Below are positions 51,274-60,180 of a stretch of DNA of 64,000 nt, piece by piece (within the stretch, counting starts at the first letter, position 1; every line of letters begins with the position of its first letter). The notes beneath the pieces are model-generated. The model had not been told where the DNA came from. It worked only from the letters and a program-made list of their open reading frames with translations, and made no database searches. Position numbers and translations under genes: made by a program. Source of the stretch: Clavibacter michiganensis. GTDB taxonomy: Bacteria; Actinomycetota; Actinomycetes; Actinomycetales; Microbacteriaceae. The stretch covers positions 1,984,001-2,048,000 of the forward strand of contig NZ_CP080437.1 in the NCBI RefSeq assembly GCF_021216655.1. Reading direction: 5' to 3'.

Positions 51274-51306
51274 GCAAGCACTTGCGTCTGCGCAAGCACT
51301 TTGACA
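51274..51306. promoter_or_regulatory. Repeats and -35-like box between the divergent secretion arms
   Basis: GCAAGCACTT occurs at 51274-51283 and 51292-51301 (18 bp apart); the overlap forms the inverted repeat CTTGCG-tctg-CGCAAG (51281-51296). TTGACA (51301-51306) fits a -35 box for the plus arm. The spacing of the direct repeats suggests same-face DNA binding by a regulator of both arms. The remainder of the 264-bp gap shows nothing else. Confidence 0.5.
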
Positions 51307-51396
51307 GCATCACCGTGCAGCGCCCTGTCGACATCCCCCGCCCGGTGGATCACGCGTGAGGCGAGCACGAGACCCTTCGGGTGGGACGGGCAGGGC

Positions 51397-52008
51397 ATGA
51401 GCGACAGCGGCAATCCATGGGTGGTCGGCGCGCCCGCGGTCGTCGACGCACCCGCATCCGACGCCCCTCCCCTCACCCGCCGCGAGCGCCTCCGCGGACC
51501 CCGCGCACCACAGCCGGCCACCGTCGCCGCCCCCGCGGCGACCGACCGCCTGCCCGTCCGCCGCGCGGACGGGACCGCCGAGCTGTGGTGGGTCGGCGCC
51601 CACGGCGGCGCCGGCGAGACGACCCTCGCGCGCCTCGCTCCCGGGTCCCGCCCCGCCGGCCACGCCTGGCCCGCTCCTGCCGCCGGATCCCCCGCCTCCC
51701 GCGTGGTCGTCGTCGCCCGCACCGACCACTCCGGCCTGCTGGCCGCGCAGCGGGTCGCCCGCGAGTGGGCGTCCGGCCAGGTCGCGGGCCTCGTCGACCT
51801 CGTCGGCCTCGTCCTCGTGGCGGATGCGCCGGGCCGACGCCCCAAGGAGCTTCGCCAGCTCGAGCAGCTCGTCGCCGGCGGGTACCCGCGCGCGTGGACG
51901 CTGCCGTGGATCGACGCCTGGCGCCTCGGCCCCGCGGAGCCCGCGGACATGGGCCGCGAGCACCAGCGGCTCCTCGCCGACCTGCAGCTCACCGCTTCCC
52001 CCCGCTAG
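51397..52008 (+). CDS. DUF6668 protein (degenerate P-loop)
   Basis: A 203-residue protein. After a disordered 55-residue start it has WWVGAHGGAGETTLARLA, a P-loop-like motif in which the catalytic Lys is replaced (GAGETT), then VVVVARTDHSGLLAAQRVAREWASG, LVLVADAPGRRPKELRQLEQL and AWTLPWIDAWRLG. These segments match the DUF6668 family found beside conjugation-like genes. It looks like a non-hydrolysing relative of ParA ATPases and may regulate or partner the ATPase on the other arm. Confidence 0.78.
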   Translation: MSDSGNPWVVGAPAVVDAPASDAPPLTRRERLRGPRAPQPATVAAPAATDRLPVRRADGTAELWWVGAHGGAGETTLARLAPGSRPAGHAWPAPAAGSPASRVVVVARTDHSGLLAAQRVAREWASGQVAGLVDLVGLVLVADAPGRRPKELRQLEQLVAGGYPRAWTLPWIDAWRLGPAEPADMGREHQRLLADLQLTASPR

Positions 52009-52032
52009 TCCCCCCTTCCACGAGAGGCCCTC

Positions 52033-52356
52033 ATGTCCCCCACGCTCCTCGCGCTCGACGCCGTCCATCAGGCGTCCGCGCACATCCACCACGCCATGGA
52101 CGCCGTCGCCATCGACGTGCCCAACGGCGACGCGCAGGCCCCCGCCGACTGGACGGAGAAGTTCGGCCGCATCATCGGCATCGCCAAGTGGGTGCTCCTG
52201 CCCCTCGCGGTGCTCTCCCTCATCGCGACCGGCGCGATGCTCTTCCGCAACAACCGGCACGAGGGCGGCGAGATCCAGGAGCGCCTCATCAAGATCGGCT
52301 TCGGCCTCTTCCTCGGGCTGGGCGCCGCGTCGCTCGTGAGCTTCGTGATCGCGTAG
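52033..52356 (+). CDS. Small two-helix membrane protein of secretion cluster (TrbC/VirB2-like position)
   Basis: A 107-residue protein. The ATG follows GAGAGGCCCTC. It has a hydrophilic N-terminus, helix 1 at about 46-69 (IIGIAKWVLLPLAVLSLIATGAML), a short basic loop (RNNRHEGGEIQERL) and helix 2 at about 84-106. Size, topology and place fit a pilin-like or scaffold subunit of type IV secretion systems, but no signal cleavage is evident and no sequence match is claimed. Confidence 0.65.
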   Translation: MSPTLLALDAVHQASAHIHHAMDAVAIDVPNGDAQAPADWTEKFGRIIGIAKWVLLPLAVLSLIATGAMLFRNNRHEGGEIQERLIKIGFGLFLGLGAASLVSFVIA

Positions 52357-52417
52357 CGCGACCGCCGCTTCCCCCGACCTGCCTGCCTGCGCCGCCCGCT
52401 CCCCCGAGAGGATCCTC

Positions 52418-53179
52418 ATGAGCACCCCCGCCACGCCCTTCCACAAGCGCCCGCTCTGGATCGCCATCGCGGCCTTCCTCGCCCTCGTCCTCGTGGGCGG
52501 CGGCATCGCGGCGGCGACGGGCGCGTTCTCGGGCGGTGGGACGCAGGCCGCGGCGCCGACGAGCGACGCGACCGCCGCCGCGGAGCCGGCGGCGCCCGCG
52601 GCGCCGAGCGCATCCGCGCTGCCGGACGGCGCCGCGTCCGTGTGCGGCCTCCCGGGGTACGAGGAGACGAGCTCGCTCGACACCGCTCCCGCGACGACGT
52701 GGAAGCTCGTCGGGACGGTCGCGGTCCCGGATGACCCTCAGGGCGCGGGCCCGGGGGTCACGGGCTCCGACGGCATCCGCTCCTGCTACGCGCACACGGC
52801 GACCGGTGCCCTGTACGCGGTCGCCAACTACATCGGGCAGTCCACCGACGGACGACTCAAGAGCCACATCGCCGACCTGGCAGCTCCGGGGCCGGGCAAG
52901 GACGCGGCAGCGGCCAAGGCAGGGGCCTCCTCGACCTCGTCGTCGAGCGTCCGCCTCCAGATCTCCGGCTTCAAGATCGAGTCCTACTCTCCGTCGGAGA
53001 CGACCGTCGAGGTCGCCGCCGCTGTCACCAGCCAAGGGAACGCCCTCGTGAGCATGCCGATGATCCTGAAGTGGGTCGACGGGGACTGGAAGTTCGAGCT
53101 CGCGGATGACGGCACTCTCCCCCTCGACTCGTCGCAGCTCCAGAGCCTCGGCGGATACATCCCGTGGGCCGGGGCGTGA
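52418..53179 (+). CDS. Single-pass membrane protein of secretion cluster (VirB8-like role?)
   Basis: A 253-residue protein. One helix at about 13-33 (LWIAIAAFLALVLVGGGIAA), an Ala/Pro linker, then an extracellular domain with Cys76 and Cys123. The C-terminal part (SVRLQISGFKIESYSPSETTVEVAAAVTSQG, MILKWVDGDWKFELADDG) resembles the NTF2-like fold of VirB8/TcpC proteins and other actinobacterial conjugation proteins. ATG follows GAGAGGATCCTC. Coupled closely to the VirB6-like gene (1 bp apart). Confidence 0.68.
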   Translation: MSTPATPFHKRPLWIAIAAFLALVLVGGGIAAATGAFSGGGTQAAAPTSDATAAAEPAAPAAPSASALPDGAASVCGLPGYEETSSLDTAPATTWKLVGTVAVPDDPQGAGPGVTGSDGIRSCYAHTATGALYAVANYIGQSTDGRLKSHIADLAAPGPGKDAAAAKAGASSTSSSSVRLQISGFKIESYSPSETTVEVAAAVTSQGNALVSMPMILKWVDGDWKFELADDGTLPLDSSQLQSLGGYIPWAGA

Positions 53180-53180
53180 A

Positions 53181-54737
53181 GTGGGCTGCAGCTTCGGCGA
53201 CATCGGATGTTCCACCTCGGAGATCGTGGCCGACGCGATCGAGCAAGGTGCGAAGAACACCCTCGAACAGCTGATGGACGCCGCGCTCGAGACCTTCGGC
53301 AAGGTCGTCGCATCCCTCGGCACCATGTGGGTCTACATACCGGGGCCGCAATTCACGAAGGGCGAGGGCTCGACCGACGGCTACGAGCCGAACTCGACCG
53401 TCACCGGTGACTTCGACACGCTGCTCGGGTACGTCGCGTGGATCGGGCTCGTGGTGGCAGTCCTCTCGATCATCGGGTTCGCGATCCTCTACATGCGAGC
53501 TCGCTCGTCCGAGACCGGCATGGACAGTCTCGGGCGGCTGGGGCTCGTGCTCGGAGGGGTCTTCCTCATCACCAGCGCGTCGTCGCTGGTCGCCTGGGTC
53601 ATCCCGAAGACGGCTCCGGACGGATCCACCACGGCCGTGGGGTTCCTGCAGAACTCCACCTGGTTCGTCGTCCTCGCGATGGCGGTCGGGTCGGTGATCC
53701 TCGCGGGCATCCGGCTGGCGTGGACGCAGCGGGCGGATCCGGTCCGCGAGCTGCTCCGGTCCTTGGTGACCCTCGTGATGGTCTCCACGATCGGGCTCAC
53801 GGTGATCCAGCTCGCCGTCCGACTCGGTGATGCCTTCGCGGTCGGCGTCCTGAACGCGGCGACCAAGTGCGATGTGGCGGACGTCGGCGGCAACTGCTTC
53901 GGCAGCAACATCGCGCTCATGATGCAGCTCACCGCGCAGTCGCCGTTGGGGACGATCGGCGTCCTGATCCTCGCCCTCATCGCGATCCTCATCTCGTACG
54001 TGCAGATCGCCATGATGATCGTCCGGTCGGCGATGCTCGTCCTCCTCGCCGGGATCCTCCCGCTCACCGCGAGCTTCACGAACACGCCGACGGGGAACCA
54101 GTGGTTCCGCAAGTCGCTCGGCTGGCTCACCGCGTTCATCCTCTACAAGCCCGCCGCCGCGCTCGTCTACGCGGCCGCGTTCCGCCTCATCGGCACCGAC
54201 CTGTTCGCGAAGGACGGGCAGGGCATCTGGGCGGTGCTCACCGGGATGGCGCTCATGCTCATCGCGCTCATCGCGCTGCCCGCGCTCATGCGCTTCATCG
54301 CGCCGATGGTCGCGCCGGCCGGCGGGGTGTCGGGCGCGGCGGTCGCGGGCGCCGTGATGGGCGGAGCCGGCGAGGCCGCGTCCGGGGCGATCAAGCAGGC
54401 CGGATCCATGGCGAGCAGGTCGGGCGGCGGAGGCAGCGGCGCGGGCGGCGGATCCGCGTCCGGACCCTCCGGAGCAGCCAACGCCAGCGCCGGCGCACGC
54501 AACGGCACCGCCGCCAAGGGCGCGGCCGCGGGTGCCAAGGCCGGTGCCGGCGCGAGCGGCGCGGCAGCGGGCGGCGCCGCCGGCGGAGCGGCCGCCGCGG
54601 GAGCCGCGGTCGCGGGTCCCGTCGGCCTCGCCGCGCTCGGCGTCGCGAAGCTCGCCGAGGGTGCCAAGAAGGCGGCGCACGCCACCAGGGGCGCCGTCGA
54701 GGACGCCGCGGGAGAGGGCCCCTCGGGGGCCAGGTAG
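53181..54737 (+). CDS. VirB6/TrbL-like polytopic membrane protein
   Basis: A 518-residue protein from GTG 53181. It has an N-terminal extracellular part (GCSFGDIGCSTSEIVADAIEQGAKNTLEQLMDAA) and at least seven membrane helices between residues about 80 and 400. The last 110 residues are a Gly/Ala/Ser-rich cytoplasmic tail ending in a helix. This layout (N-out start, helix bundle, low-complexity tail) is that of VirB6/TrbL channel proteins in Gram-positive type IV systems. Its ribosome site is weak, so it is likely translated through coupling with the preceding gene. Confidence 0.78.
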   Translation: MGCSFGDIGCSTSEIVADAIEQGAKNTLEQLMDAALETFGKVVASLGTMWVYIPGPQFTKGEGSTDGYEPNSTVTGDFDTLLGYVAWIGLVVAVLSIIGFAILYMRARSSETGMDSLGRLGLVLGGVFLITSASSLVAWVIPKTAPDGSTTAVGFLQNSTWFVVLAMAVGSVILAGIRLAWTQRADPVRELLRSLVTLVMVSTIGLTVIQLAVRLGDAFAVGVLNAATKCDVADVGGNCFGSNIALMMQLTAQSPLGTIGVLILALIAILISYVQIAMMIVRSAMLVLLAGILPLTASFTNTPTGNQWFRKSLGWLTAFILYKPAAALVYAAAFRLIGTDLFAKDGQGIWAVLTGMALMLIALIALPALMRFIAPMVAPAGGVSGAAVAGAVMGGAGEAASGAIKQAGSMASRSGGGGSGAGGGSASGPSGAANASAGARNGTAAKGAAAGAKAGAGASGAAAGGAAGGAAAAGAAVAGPVGLAALGVAKLAEGAKKAAHATRGAVEDAAGEGPSGAR

Positions 54738-54749
54738 GGACACGGATCC

Positions 54750-56258
54750 ATGAGCGCCATCGAGGGCCGCGCCACCGCGCGCACGTACGGCAACTGGCGG
54801 AAGCCGCGCACCCGCGGCGTCGGCGGGCTCGGCATGTTCCCGACGATGTTCGGGTTCGCCGGGGCCGTGATGGTCATCATCGTCGCCACCAACAAGGGAC
54901 TCGTCGCCGGGGTGATCACGGCGGCGGTGTTCGCCGGCGTGCTCGCGGCGGTCGCGGTCAAGGACAAGCACGGGGAGTCGGGGATGATCCGGATCATGAA
55001 CCGCGCGGGCTGGCTGTTCGCCCGCAACCGCGGCGCGCACCTCTACCGCTCGGGGCCGCTGGGCTTCGCGGAGTGGGGCACGGCGCAGCTGCCGGGCCTC
55101 GCCGCGGGATCCCGCCTCACCGAGTGGAAGGACTCCTACGGCCGGCCGTTCGCGCTGATCGAGGTGCCGTCGACGAACGACTTCACGGTGGTGCTGGGTG
55201 CCGAGCCCGACGGATCCGCGCTGGTGGACCAGGAGCAGGTCGACATCTGGGTGGCCGAGTGGGGCTCCTGGCTCGAGGCGCTCGCGGACGAGCCCGGCCT
55301 CGTGGCCGCCTCCGTCACGCTCGAGACCGCGCCGGACACCGGCACGCGGCTCGCGTCCGAGGTGCTCGGGCGCATCGACGACCGCGGATCCGAGTTCTCC
55401 AAGAGCGTGCTGCGGAAGATCGTGGCCACCTACCCGGCGGGCGCCGCGACCATCAAGGCGTACGTCGCCATCACGTTCGCGGGTGCCGCGCGCACCGGCG
55501 CGGCACGACGCAGCCCCGAGGAGATGGGCCGCGAGCTCGCCTACCGGCTGCCCGGCCTCACCTCGGGCCTGTCCTCCACGGGAGCGGGAGCCGCCCGGCC
55601 GCTCACGGCGCAGGACCTGTGCGAGGTGGTGCGGATCGCCTACGATCCCGCCGCCGCGATCCTCATCGACCAGGCGAACTCCGCCGGCCAGGCCACCGAG
55701 CTGTACTGGCCGGAGGTCGGGCCCACCGCGCACCAGGCGTCGTGGGACTCCTACCGGCACGACTCAGCGTTCTCGGTGTCGTGGATGATGTCGCAGGCAC
55801 CGCGCGGGAACGTGGGCGAGTCGATCCTGTCGCGCCTGCTCGCGCCGCACCGGCACATCGCCCGCAAGCGCGTGACCATGCTCTACCGGCCCATCGACCC
55901 GGCGCGCGCCGCCGCCATCGTCGAGGCCGACAAGCGCGACGCCGAGTTCCTCGTCGGGTCGACCAAGAACCCCACCGGCCGGTCGCGCAAGGACGTGATC
56001 GCCGCCTTCGCGAACGAGTCGGAGGAGTCGGGCGGCGCGGGGCTCGTCAACTTCGGGATGGTCGTGACGGCCACCGTGCAGGATCCCGCGACCATCGAGG
56101 ACGCGCGCGCCGCGGTCGACAGCCTCTCCGCGCAGGCCCGCATCCGGCTGCGCGTGGTGCACGGCTCGCAGGACTCCGCGTTCGCCGCCGGCCTGCCGCT
56201 CGGCCTGGTGCTGCCGCGGCACCTGGCCATCCCGCACGACATCCGGGACCAGCTGTGA
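54750..56258 (+). CDS. SCO6880 family protein (PrgI-like helices plus soluble domain)
   Basis: A 502-residue protein that matches the pattern of SCO6880-type actinobacterial proteins. The N-terminus (YGNWRKPRTRGVGGLG) leads into a PrgI-like helical pair at about 30-70. The large soluble part contains LTEWKDSYGRPFALIEVPSTNDFTVVLG, ELAYRLPGLTSGLSSTGAGAARPLTAQDL and RKRVTMLYRPIDPARAAAIVEADKRDAEF. No nucleotide-binding motif is seen. In these clusters it sits before the VirB4-like ATPase and may be the split N-terminal half of a VirB4/TraC-like protein. That link is an inference from order. Confidence 0.82.
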   Translation: MSAIEGRATARTYGNWRKPRTRGVGGLGMFPTMFGFAGAVMVIIVATNKGLVAGVITAAVFAGVLAAVAVKDKHGESGMIRIMNRAGWLFARNRGAHLYRSGPLGFAEWGTAQLPGLAAGSRLTEWKDSYGRPFALIEVPSTNDFTVVLGAEPDGSALVDQEQVDIWVAEWGSWLEALADEPGLVAASVTLETAPDTGTRLASEVLGRIDDRGSEFSKSVLRKIVATYPAGAATIKAYVAITFAGAARTGAARRSPEEMGRELAYRLPGLTSGLSSTGAGAARPLTAQDLCEVVRIAYDPAAAILIDQANSAGQATELYWPEVGPTAHQASWDSYRHDSAFSVSWMMSQAPRGNVGESILSRLLAPHRHIARKRVTMLYRPIDPARAAAIVEADKRDAEFLVGSTKNPTGRSRKDVIAAFANESEESGGAGLVNFGMVVTATVQDPATIEDARAAVDSLSAQARIRLRVVHGSQDSAFAAGLPLGLVLPRHLAIPHDIRDQL

Positions 56259-56312
56259 TCCGCCGCGCCGCCGCCCGCCGGGCGACCGCCGCCCGCCCCG
56301 AGAGGAGCCGCC

Positions 56313-58022
56313 GTGCCCGCGCTTGACCAGGGATCCCGCAAGGTCGCCACCCGCCGCACCCGGAAGCTCGCCGCCGAGGCCGCCCGCGTGGCGTCGGAGG
56401 CCGAGGCCCGTCCCGAGACGCCGCGGCCGACCCGGGCGGAGCGCCGCGCCCTCCGCACCGCCGCGCGCTCCCACCGTCGCCCCTCCCCGCGCGGCTGGCT
56501 CGGCCGTGCCCGCGGCGAGACCGTGCTCGTGCAGCCCGCGCCCGAGTGGCGCGGCACCACCGTGCAGGTGTGCGGCCTCTGGCCCTACGCGGTCGGATCC
56601 AGCAGCCCCATCAGCGGCGTGCCGCTCGGCCTGCACCTCGACACGGGCGCGACCGTGTGCGCCGACCCGATCTCGTGGTTCCAGTCCGGGATCATCTCGA
56701 ACCCGTCGATCTTCGCCCTCGGCCTCCCCGGCCTCGGCAAGTCGACCCTCATCCGCCGCATGTGCGTGGGCGGCGACGGCATGGGCTACCTGCCGCTCGT
56801 GCTCGGCGACCTCAAGCCCGACTACGTCGACATGGTGCACGCGCTCGACGGCCAGGTCATCACGCTCGGTCGGGGCCGCGGGCACCTCAACGTGCTGGAT
56901 CCGGGCGGCGCGATCGAGGCCGCCGAGCAGCTGCGCGCCGCCGGCTTCGAGCAGGAGCGGCAGCGCCTCATCGCCGACGCGCACGGGCGCCGCAACACGA
57001 TGGTCTCGTCGCTGCTCACCATCCTCCGCAAGCAGGCGCCCGACGACGTGGAGGAGTCGATCATCGACGCGGCCCTGCGCGTGCTCGACGACGAGTTCCC
57101 GGGCGTGCCCGTGCTCGCCGACCTGCTGCGCGTGATCCAGGACGCCCACCCCGCCGTGCGCGACGTGGCCGTCGACCGCGGCGACCTCGGGCGCTACCAG
57201 GAGATCACGCGCGGGCTCGAGGCCAGCCTCATCAGCCTCACGCGCGGCGGGCGGCTCGGCGAGATCTTCGCGCAGCAGACCGACGTGGCCATGCGGCACG
57301 ACAGGCCGGTGGTCTACGACGTGTCGTCCATCGACGAGTCCGACACCGACCTCCAGGCCGCCGTGCTCCTCGCGTGCTGGTCGCAGGGCTTCGGCACCGT
57401 GAACGTCGCGACAGCCCTCGCCGACGCGGGCCTCCAGCCCCGGCGGCACTACCTGATCGTGATGGACGAGCTGTGGCGCGCGCTCCGCGTGGGCAAGGGC
57501 ATCGTCGACCGCATCGACTCGCTCACTCGCCTCAACCGGCAGCGGGGCGTGGGGCTCGCGATGATCACGCACACCATGTCCGACCTGCTCGCGCTCGCCG
57601 ACGAGCAGGACCGGATGAAGGCGCGCGGCTTCGTCGAGCGCGCCGGCATGGTCGTCGCGGGCGGGCTGCCGCGGGCGGAGATGTCGATGCTCACGCAGGC
57701 CGTGGCGCTGTCGCGCTCGGAGCAGGACCTCGTGATGTCGTGGCAGAACCCGCCCGGCTGGTCGCCCGACCAGGAGCCGCCGGGCCGCGGGCGGTTCCTC
57801 ATCAAGGTCGGCGGGCACCCGGGGATCCCCGTGCACGTCGAGCTCACCGAGGAGGAGCGGCACATCAACGACACCAACAAGGCGTGGCACGCGACCGAGT
57901 CGTTCCCGGAGCCGGACGAGACGTCGGGGCGGCCGCCCGAGCCGGCCGTGGGCGGGGCCGGTGGCGGGATCGCCGACGGGTTCGACGCCGAGCGCGAGAC
58001 CGTCGAGGCCGGCGCCGCATGA
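56313..58022 (+). CDS. VirB4/TraC-like secretion ATPase
   Basis: A 569-residue protein from GTG 56313 after GAGAGGAGCC. The N-terminal 70 residues are basic and Arg-rich. Walker A is GLPGLGKST (137-145); the Walker B region reads HYLIVMDELWRAL (about 365-378), followed by NRQRGVGLAMITHTMSDLLAL, typical of VirB4/TraC and FtsK-HerA ATPases. The C-terminus after 530 is acidic and disordered. It would drive assembly and substrate translocation. Overlaps the VirD4-like gene by ATGA. Confidence 0.88.
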   Translation: MPALDQGSRKVATRRTRKLAAEAARVASEAEARPETPRPTRAERRALRTAARSHRRPSPRGWLGRARGETVLVQPAPEWRGTTVQVCGLWPYAVGSSSPISGVPLGLHLDTGATVCADPISWFQSGIISNPSIFALGLPGLGKSTLIRRMCVGGDGMGYLPLVLGDLKPDYVDMVHALDGQVITLGRGRGHLNVLDPGGAIEAAEQLRAAGFEQERQRLIADAHGRRNTMVSSLLTILRKQAPDDVEESIIDAALRVLDDEFPGVPVLADLLRVIQDAHPAVRDVAVDRGDLGRYQEITRGLEASLISLTRGGRLGEIFAQQTDVAMRHDRPVVYDVSSIDESDTDLQAAVLLACWSQGFGTVNVATALADAGLQPRRHYLIVMDELWRALRVGKGIVDRIDSLTRLNRQRGVGLAMITHTMSDLLALADEQDRMKARGFVERAGMVVAGGLPRAEMSMLTQAVALSRSEQDLVMSWQNPPGWSPDQEPPGRGRFLIKVGGHPGIPVHVELTEEERHINDTNKAWHATESFPEPDETSGRPPEPAVGGAGGGIADGFDAERETVEAGAA

Positions 58023-59797
58023 GCTCCGACCGCACCAACCGCCGCGCCGAGCCCGGGCGCGCGAACCCGGGCACGATCATCGCGACGTGGGCCATCGGCA
58101 TCGCCGCCGGCCTGCTCGCGTCCGCCTGGGCCGGGCTCGCCGCGGCGCACGCGCTCACCGGCGAGGGCGCGGCGCTGCCCGCGGATCCGCTCGCCGTCGC
58201 CATCGCGCTGAAGAAGGGCGAGGTGTCGTGGACCCCGCTCGCGGTCGTGCTCGCCGTCGCCGTCGCCGCGCTGCTCACGGCCGTCACGGTCGTGGTCGCC
58301 CGCGCGATCCGCCGCCTCGGCCGCGGCCGCACGCGCGTCGACCGCAGCGCCCGCTACCTCGCCTCCGCGTCCGACCTCGAGGAGCTGCGCGAGCGGGCGT
58401 CCCTTGCGAAGGCCGCGCGCCTCGGCGTGCCCGGGCGGCCCGGCCTGCCGCTCGGCCGCGACCTCCGCTCCGGCGGTATGGTCTACGCGTCGTGGGAGGA
58501 CGTGGTGGTCGGCATCGCCGGGCCCCGCGTCGGCAAGACCACCTCGCTCGTGGTGCCCGCGATCCTCGCGGCACCCGGCGCGCTCATCACCACGTCGAAC
58601 AAGCCCGACGTCGTCCACGCCACCCGCGACCTGCGGGCCGGCGTCGGCACCGCGTGGGTCTTCGACCCGCAGCAGGTCGTGGACGAGGAGCCGACCTGGT
58701 GGTGGGATCCGCTCTCATCCGTCACCGACGACACCTCCGCCGCGAAGCTCGCCGGGCACTTCGCCGCCGGATCCCGGGAGCCCGACGACCGGGGCGACGC
58801 GTTCTTCGACGCGGCCGGCAAGGACCTGCTCACCGGGCTCCTCCTCGCGGCCGCGCTCGACCACCGGCCCATCACGGACGTGCTCGGCTGGCTCACGGAT
58901 CCCGACGAGCGCGAGATGGTGGCCGTGCTCCGCCGCGGCGGCTACCCGCTCATCGCGGACGATGTCGAGAGCGCGTCGCGCACCTCGCCCCGCCAGCGCG
59001 ACGGCGTGTACGCGACCGCCCGGAAGATGGCGTCGTGCGTGCGCAGCAGCCGCATCAACAGGTGGATCACGCCAGCCGGCGGCGACGCGGCCGCGGATCC
59101 CCGCCCCCGGCTCGACCCCGACGCCTTCGTCCGCTCCACCGACACCCTCTACTCCCTCTCGGTCGAGGGCGAGGGCACGGCCGCGCCGCTCGTCACGGCG
59201 CTCACGGTCGCGATCGTCGAGGCCGCCGAGCGCCTCGCCCGCACGCAGCCGGGCGGCCGCCTGTCCACGCCGCTCGTGTGCGTGCTCGACGAGGCCGCGA
59301 ACGTGTGCCGGTGGAAGGAGCTGCCCGACCTGTACTCGCACCTCGGCTCGCGCGGGATCCCGGTCATGTCGATCTTCCAGTCGTACGCGCAGGGCGTCGA
59401 CGTGTTCGGCCGCGAGGGCATGCGCAAGCTGTTCAGCGCCGCGAACGAGGTCGTGTACCTCGGCGGCGTGAAGGAGGCGGAGTGGCTGCGGGAGCTCTCG
59501 GAGCTCATCGGCGACTACGACCACGAGACGGTCTCCAGCTCCACGACGCGCGGCGTGCGGTCGACGAGCGTGCAGAACGACCGGCGCCGGATCCTCGACA
59601 CCGCGGAGCTCGCCGAGCTGCCCCGCGGCCGCGCCGTGCTGCTCGCGTCCGGGGTGCGCGCCTCGATGATCGCGACCGTGCCGTGGATGGACGGGCCCGA
59701 GGCCGCCGTCATCCGCGCCTCGCTCGCGGCCGCCGAAGCGCGCGCGGTCGCGAGCCCGGCAGCAGTGCCGGGGGCCGCGCCGGGGGCCGCCTCGTGA
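58019..59797 (+). CDS. VirD4/TraG-like coupling ATPase
   Basis: A 592-residue coupling protein. Two membrane helices (about 20-45 and 72-95) precede the ATPase. Walker A is GPRVGKTT (168-175), Walker B VCVLDEAANV (near 425), followed by the TraG signature region (YSHLGSRGIPVMSIFQSYAQG) and LFSAANEVVYLGG. Coupling proteins bring DNA or protein substrates to the channel. It overlaps the VirB4-like gene at its start and the DUF4913 gene at its end, so all are one operon. No relaxase is next to it, which is unusual for a conjugative system. Confidence 0.92.
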   Translation: MSSDRTNRRAEPGRANPGTIIATWAIGIAAGLLASAWAGLAAAHALTGEGAALPADPLAVAIALKKGEVSWTPLAVVLAVAVAALLTAVTVVVARAIRRLGRGRTRVDRSARYLASASDLEELRERASLAKAARLGVPGRPGLPLGRDLRSGGMVYASWEDVVVGIAGPRVGKTTSLVVPAILAAPGALITTSNKPDVVHATRDLRAGVGTAWVFDPQQVVDEEPTWWWDPLSSVTDDTSAAKLAGHFAAGSREPDDRGDAFFDAAGKDLLTGLLLAAALDHRPITDVLGWLTDPDEREMVAVLRRGGYPLIADDVESASRTSPRQRDGVYATARKMASCVRSSRINRWITPAGGDAAADPRPRLDPDAFVRSTDTLYSLSVEGEGTAAPLVTALTVAIVEAAERLARTQPGGRLSTPLVCVLDEAANVCRWKELPDLYSHLGSRGIPVMSIFQSYAQGVDVFGREGMRKLFSAANEVVYLGGVKEAEWLRELSELIGDYDHETVSSSTTRGVRSTSVQNDRRRILDTAELAELPRGRAVLLASGVRASMIATVPWMDGPEAAVIRASLAAAEARAVASPAAVPGAAPGAAS

Positions 59798-60180
59798 CGG
59801 ACGCCTTCGGCTGGGGCGACGCGCCCGCAGCATCCGAGGGTCCGGTCTTCGCCGACGTGGACGCGTTCGTGCGCGACTTCCTGGCGCCCACCTACCGCCG
59901 CGAGGTGAGTCCGCGCGGCGAGGGCCGGTGGGATCCCGCGTGGTGGCGCCACCCCGAGGCCGTCGCGCGGCTCGAGGCGCTGTGGCTCGCGTGGGAGGCG
60001 CTCCGCCTCGAGGGCGCGACCGGCATGAGCGTCTGGTGGCGGGATCACGCCGACTACCACCTCGCCGTCCTCATGGGCCCGACCGGCCCCTTCGCCCGCA
60101 CCTCCGCCACCACCGAGGCCGGCGAGCCGCTGCCGTGCGCGCCGCGGCCGGAGCCGGATCCGACCGGAGCGGCGTCGTGA
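59794..60180 (+). CDS. DUF4913 protein
   Basis: A 128-residue protein from GTG 59794. It fits DUF4913 over most of its length: FADVDAFVRDFLAPTYRREV, WDPAWWRHPEAVARLEALWLAWEALRL, and MSVWWRDHADYHLAVLMGPTGPF. This Trp-rich domain is typical of actinobacterial conjugation-like clusters and usually follows the coupling ATPase; its function is unknown. The GTGA overlaps at both ends show tight translational coupling. Confidence 0.88.
   Translation: MTDAFGWGDAPAASEGPVFADVDAFVRDFLAPTYRREVSPRGEGRWDPAWWRHPEAVARLEALWLAWEALRLEGATGMSVWWRDHADYHLAVLMGPTGPFARTSATTEAGEPLPCAPRPEPDPTGAAS

Noticed and set aside
54400..54700. Apparent repeats in the VirB6-like gene
   Set aside because: Low-complexity Gly/Ala/Ser coding sequence without a fixed repeat unit.
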